This document shows, one piece after another, positions 7,665 to 11,312 of a stretch of 11,312 bases of DNA. This DNA comes from Asterionellopsis glacialis (lineage: Eukaryota > Bacillariophyta > Plagiogrammaphyceae > Rhaphoneidales > Asterionellopsidaceae). How positions within the stretch are numbered: position 1 is the first letter of the stretch; every line of letters begins with the position of its first letter. Position numbers and translations under genes: made by a program. Location: contig WKLE02000316.1 in assembly GCA_014885115.2 (NCBI GenBank), positions 35,044 to 46,355 on the forward strand, given 5' to 3'. The notes under the pieces are model-generated. The model had not been told where the DNA came from. It made no database searches and saw nothing but the letters and a program-made list of their open reading frames with translations.

Positions 7665-10598
7665 CTAACACCTAGTACAGCAGCTACATTCCAAATCTGA
7701 GTTCCCCTCGCAAGTAGCTTGAAATGTGTCAAGAAATACCTCTCGAAGACTACAAACTGAGCTCGGTACTGTACCAGATAGAGAATTACCATGCAATCTC
7801 AAAGATCCTACACCCAAACAAAACATACAAGAAGAGAAGTAAGTTTGAGTAAAGGCAGAATCTTATATGAAAGATGACGACGAGGACCAAAAATGTACTT
7901 ACTTAGCTCCTCTAGACGTCCCAGCTCATGTGGAACCGGACCGGACAACTGGTTGTGGTCGAGCCACAAACGTTGCAGTTCGTAGTGATCTCCTAATCCT
8001 ACCGGAATTGTTCCAGATAGTTGGTTACTTTCTAGACGAAGTTCTCGCAAATTCGCAGTATCGCGAATAGTTGGTATTAGACCTGTAAAGCGGTTATTGT
8101 CTAGATTGATTTCTTCAAGGTAAGGCGAGGCAAAGTCAGGAATTTTTCCCGATAATTCATTTTCATGCAATTGGATGACTCCAAGTTTGCTGAGTTGACT
8201 CATATCTTGGGGTAGTTCGCCTTGAAGGTCGTTGTTTCCAAGTGTTAGTACTTCTAATGTGCCAACTTGGGCAAGGCTTGATGGGAAGGTCCCAGAGAAG
8301 TTGTTGTCGTCTAAGCGCAAATTCTTTAATTGATTTAAATTTGAAAAAACATCAGGGATAGCGCCCGTCATGGAATTCTTCGAAATATCCATATTCATGA
8401 GTAGTGGCAGTTCCCCAATCTTTCTCGGCAACGAACCTGTGAAGAAATTATTGTCCAAGTAGGCCGTATGAAGCCTTTTGAGTCTCCCCAGCGATGCTGG
8501 TACTGACTCGCCCAAAAAGTTTCCATAAAGATGAAGTTGCGCTGTGTTTACCAGGTAACAACAGAACAAAATTAAGTAATGAGACGGGCGTGTTAAATTT
8601 GAAACTGAAAATCAATATAACTGCGGGCAAAAGATAAAACTTACCTAAATCAGACAATAAAAATATTTCATCTGGAATACTTCCATGGAGCTTGTTCTCG
8701 TTCAGTGCCAAATATGTTACACGATCTGATAGAGGAGTTTCTAATCGTCTTTGAGATGTTTCGGGAAAACTCAAACTCCCGTCAGGTCCACATAGAACAC
8801 CGTGCCAAGTGCATTCGTGTTCTACAGAAAGCCAATTATCTGCATTTTCCCATTTCTTGCTACCAGAAACGGTGGCAAAGTAGAACGTCGCTAGGCCATA
8901 CCGTTGTATTACACGATAGTCTACTCCGGGCGGATTACCTACTGCATCCTGGATGATCCATTTAAGTGCTTTGCCTTGGTGAGAATTAGGGTCGTCAATT
9001 GTTCCTTGCATGGCTTCTTCTATCAATGCTATAACTCGGTTGGAAGAATAAGGCTCGGCGTTCGGGTAAAGCTCCGGTCCCACAGTGAATTCAGGAGGTG
9101 TCCTCGGGGTAGGCCGTCCGGGTTTCGAACGAGATGGAGAAGTGATGTCGGATATTGGTTCGTTTCCGTCAGAAGTATCGTCTTTTCCGAAAACTAAAGC
9201 AAGACTGATGACAGCGATAGCAACAAAAGCCATGATAAATATTTCCTTCCGATGCTTTCGGCTGATCCACTCTTTTCGCGATTGGTACACACGGAAGATA
9301 CCGCTCTCTCCATCTGTGGCATCGTTCTCCTCTGTAGGAATTGACTGGCTGTCATACATTATTCGAAGATCGTCACTGAAGTAAGACTGCTGCACTTCAG
9401 AGCTTCTTTTGGGAGGCTCTTCGTATAAATCGCTGTTATTCGCTGACGTATCGCTGTGGCGTTGAAAGAAGAGACCAACTTCGTTCTCGACTTCGTTCAC
9501 CATGTCGTTATGACTGCTGTCAGCCTGTCCGGAGTCTTCCTCCTCAATTCCGAAGACTGATTTTCTAGCATTGTGTATTGAACTTCGAAGATGAGTACTA
9601 ACCCTATCCAACAGACCACCATTCTCATCATTAGGGTTAAACGTGCTTGACATTTTTTGGTTTGCAGATGAAGATGGTTGCGGTGGCATAATATTGGGAG
9701 GTGGCTCGTTTTCAAATGCTTCAAAGCTATTTTCATCGTCACCTTCAATCTGGTTTACCACATAATCATTCATTGCCATGCTGAATGATTTTGGACGAGC
9801 TTCTGTATCAAACATATACTTATCAGCAGCATTCATATTAACATTATTTGGTGGAATTACAATTCCATACTTATCAGTTACTACCTGAGAAGATTCATGG
9901 CCCATGTCTTCGAGAGAAACTTCTTTCATAACTTGTTCCTGATAATCTTCATTATCGAAAATGAAATCAGCTTTACTTTGTTCTACAGAAGTTGGTGATG
10001 TAAAATTATAGTCATCAGAAAGATAAATAGTACGTTTTGGGTCACTTTTGTGTGACTTTGTTCCGCTCGAAATAGAAGACTCGTCATGCGAGCGATTATC
10101 CTGGATATTGATGCTATCAGGTAAGGAACCATCATTACCAAGATATTCTTGAGCATGCTTACTCATACGATTTTTCTTTTCAAATTTAACGAGTGCTTTA
10201 GATGCCCTCTGAGCTCTTCCACGGGAATTGAGTGCTCGTGATGGAAGTTTTTCGTGACGTTTTGGCTCAAATGTAGAGGGCTTTGATTGAATCGCAGCTT
10301 TTACTAATTCCGGTGATATCGGGGCACCTTCTTCTTTGTCAATTTCTTCTCTAGATTTTGTTCCTCCCACGCTTGGCAATGATGCAACCTCGGGTACTTG
10401 TTCAGGGTTAACAGGAGGCTTACGATTAACTACGGTTCGCGTTTTCTGTTCGATCTCGTTCAGCTCGGCGTCATCGTTAGATTCCATTATAAATTCTCCT
10501 GGTTCTTTTATCGATATATGCGTTGATTCTTGATCTTTGTTGCTTTTAGAAGTGGACGTCTGCATCAACGACGATCTGCCTCCTTCGATGGTATCCAT
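7665..10598 (-). CDS. LRR receptor-like membrane protein (11 LRRs)
   Basis: Three exons (10598-8645, 8541-7903, 7807-7665; stop TAG) encode 911 aa. Residues 1-452 are polar, acidic and disordered with no kinase or other known domain. A basic patch (RKEWISRKHRKE) precedes a single transmembrane helix at about 453-471, then an acidic/Pro-rich stalk (472-515). By the positive-inside rule the N-terminus is cytosolic and the LRRs are outside. Residues 520-605 form an LRR N-terminal cap with WLSVEHECTWHGVLC (Cys596, Cys603). Eleven plant-type LRRs (LxxLxLxxNxLxGxIP) follow, about 627-890, then a Cys-rich cap (CEG...LECSCCTRC). This layout resembles the large diatom family of LRR transmembrane proteins, proposed receptors or adhesion proteins with unknown ligands. 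How it would signal without a kinase domain is not visible. Confidence 0.9.
7808..7902 (-). other. Intron 2 of the LRR gene (95 nt)
   Basis: On the minus strand the donor is GTAAGTAC at 7902 and the acceptor is GGGTGTAG ending at 7808, with a T-rich tract before it. Phase 1, splitting Arg865. Splicing continues the LRR pattern (LEEL-RSLRLHGNSLSGTVP) and reaches the Cys-rich C-terminal cap. If retained, the frame ends at a TAG that is the acceptor site itself. Confidence 0.88.
8542..8644 (-). other. Intron 1 of the LRR gene (103 nt)
   Basis: On the minus strand the donor is GTAAGT at 8644 and the acceptor is AAACACAG ending at 8542. Phase 1, splitting Ala652. Splicing joins LSDL to AQLHLYGN in perfect LRR register. 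If retained, the frame stays open to 8448 but loses the LRR pattern. Confidence 0.9.
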
Positions 10599-10709
10599 TG
10601 TGTCTCTAATGCGTTTCCCTGGTCTGTGAGAGATTTATGCCCCAGATGCGGCTTGGTCGTACCGGTAGACTTCATTCCTGTTCCAAACAATCAATACTAC
10701 TGGTACGAG

Positions 10710-10729
10710 CTGTACCTGTACAGGTACAG
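10710..10729. repeat. 20-bp perfect palindrome
   Basis: CTGTACCTGT and its reverse complement ACAGGTACAG abut without a spacer, giving 20 bp of perfect dyad symmetry. It contains three overlapping GTAC units and lies about 110 bp upstream of the LRR start codon. It could be a dimeric protein site or a cruciform/hairpin former in the leader. Confidence 0.7.
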
Positions 10730-10879
10730 GTAATCAAGTTGTCCTACCAGGTATTCACTTGCTGGTTGGTTCCGAGTACAAGCTCGAAATCAAGGCTTTT
10801 TGTATCTACTTATGAGTCATTTCGTACATATAGAACATTTTCTATAATGGCTGTAACAGTCATAGTAACTGTAAGTATC

Positions 10880-10908
10880 CACAGGTACTGTACCGGTAAG
10901 AACCTGTG
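10880..10908. repeat. Hairpin-forming inverted repeat with GTAC core
   Basis: The outer arms CACAGGT (10880-10886) and ACCTGTG (10902-10908) are perfect reverse complements. Inside lies GGTAC-T-GTACC, itself symmetric and overlapping the left arm. The left part, CACAGGTACTG, recurs exactly at 10992-11002. Confidence 0.55.
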
Positions 10909-11040
10909 TTTTTGATTTCTACCTGCTCGTAAATCAAATGTCCGAGAATTCATGGCGACCTGCTCGTAGCAAGCATCAGTGTATGTGCCTGCACAGGTAC
11001 TGAGTTCCTACTTAGTCCTACGTACTTCTAAAAGGAACTG

Positions 11041-11052
11041 GTAGGTACCTAC
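11041..11052. repeat. 12-bp palindrome with GGTACC core
   Basis: GTAGGTACCTAC is a perfect palindrome, followed within 20 bp by two further GTAC units (11056 and 11063). It is part of the GTAC-rich region upstream of the LRR gene. Confidence 0.55.
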
Positions 11053-11312
11053 ACGGTACAAGGTACCAGATAGTATGTGGTAGGTTGGCTCTGTTCTGAC
11101 AACTCAATCTCGTAGAGTAGTTTCCGCAGAGGAGGTAAATCCTTCCCCGTGCGCAACCGCGCAAATTCGTACTAGTACTAAGTCAACCGAACCAACGAAC
11201 CTCTCAGAATCGGAACACCATCGCGCTAAAGCCGCTCCTGCTGTACCGCGTTAGAGGCTCTATCGACCTCACTGCAACTCACTCACTTCTTGCTTTTCCC
11301 ACCCGCCCTGCC

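Larger units (their letters stand above)
10599..11312. promoter_or_regulatory. Upstream region of the LRR gene, GTAC-rich and palindromic
   Basis: No credible gene lies here; the short open frames are featureless. By hand I count about 17 GTAC tetramers in 714 bp, where about three would be expected by chance. Many sit in CAGGTAC/GTACCTG or GGTACC contexts and form palindromes, listed separately. The last 100 bp are more GC-rich with CACT/CTCACT repeats and may belong to the next gene beyond the window. It should contain the promoter of the minus-strand LRR gene, whose ATG is at 10598. Confidence 0.5.

Overview
The window looks like a nuclear contig from a eukaryotic alga, most likely a pennate diatom. 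This is inferred from gene content and architecture, not from a database match. Supporting signs are short GT-AG introns (83 to 103 nt in the three clear genes), a plant-like ATG1 kinase, a TraB-family protein with a signal peptide cleaved before an aromatic residue (the style of complex-plastid targeting), and a membrane LRR protein with a long disordered N-terminal tail, one transmembrane helix and plant-type LRRs. Nothing bacterial, viral or transposon-like was recognised.

Layout. (1) Positions 178-865, minus: a probable small spliced gene of unknown function (about 131 aa in my model). (2) 866-1310: a divergent intergenic region. (3) 1311-2570, plus: a two-exon TraB/PrgY-family gene (387 aa) with all the family's motifs. 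(4) 2571-2667: a 97-bp convergent gap. (5) 2668-5756, minus: a two-exon ATG1/ULK-type autophagy kinase (1001 aa) with an N-terminal kinase domain, a Gln/Pro/Ser-rich linker carrying an ATG8-binding (LIR) motif, and a C-terminal MIT-like region. (6) 5757-7664: about 1.9 kb without a credible gene, holding several dyad-symmetric sites and a perfect three-unit heat-shock-element-like sequence upstream of ATG1. (7) 7665-10598, minus: a three-exon LRR membrane protein (911 aa). (8) 10599-11312: its upstream region, strikingly rich in GTAC and in palindromes built from CAGGTAC/GTACCTG.

The genes do not form an operon and need not work together. ATG1 would start autophagosome formation. The LRR protein is probably a surface receptor-like or adhesion protein. 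The TraB protein is probably organellar, perhaps plastidial. All exon joins were made by hand from splice consensus and reading-frame or domain continuity; transcript data would settle them. The points most worth a second look are the LIR motif in the kinase linker, the symmetric nine-LRR exon, the GTAC-rich palindromic region, the possible three-part targeting signal on the TraB protein, and silent changes within an in-frame 18-bp duplication that support the small unknown gene.
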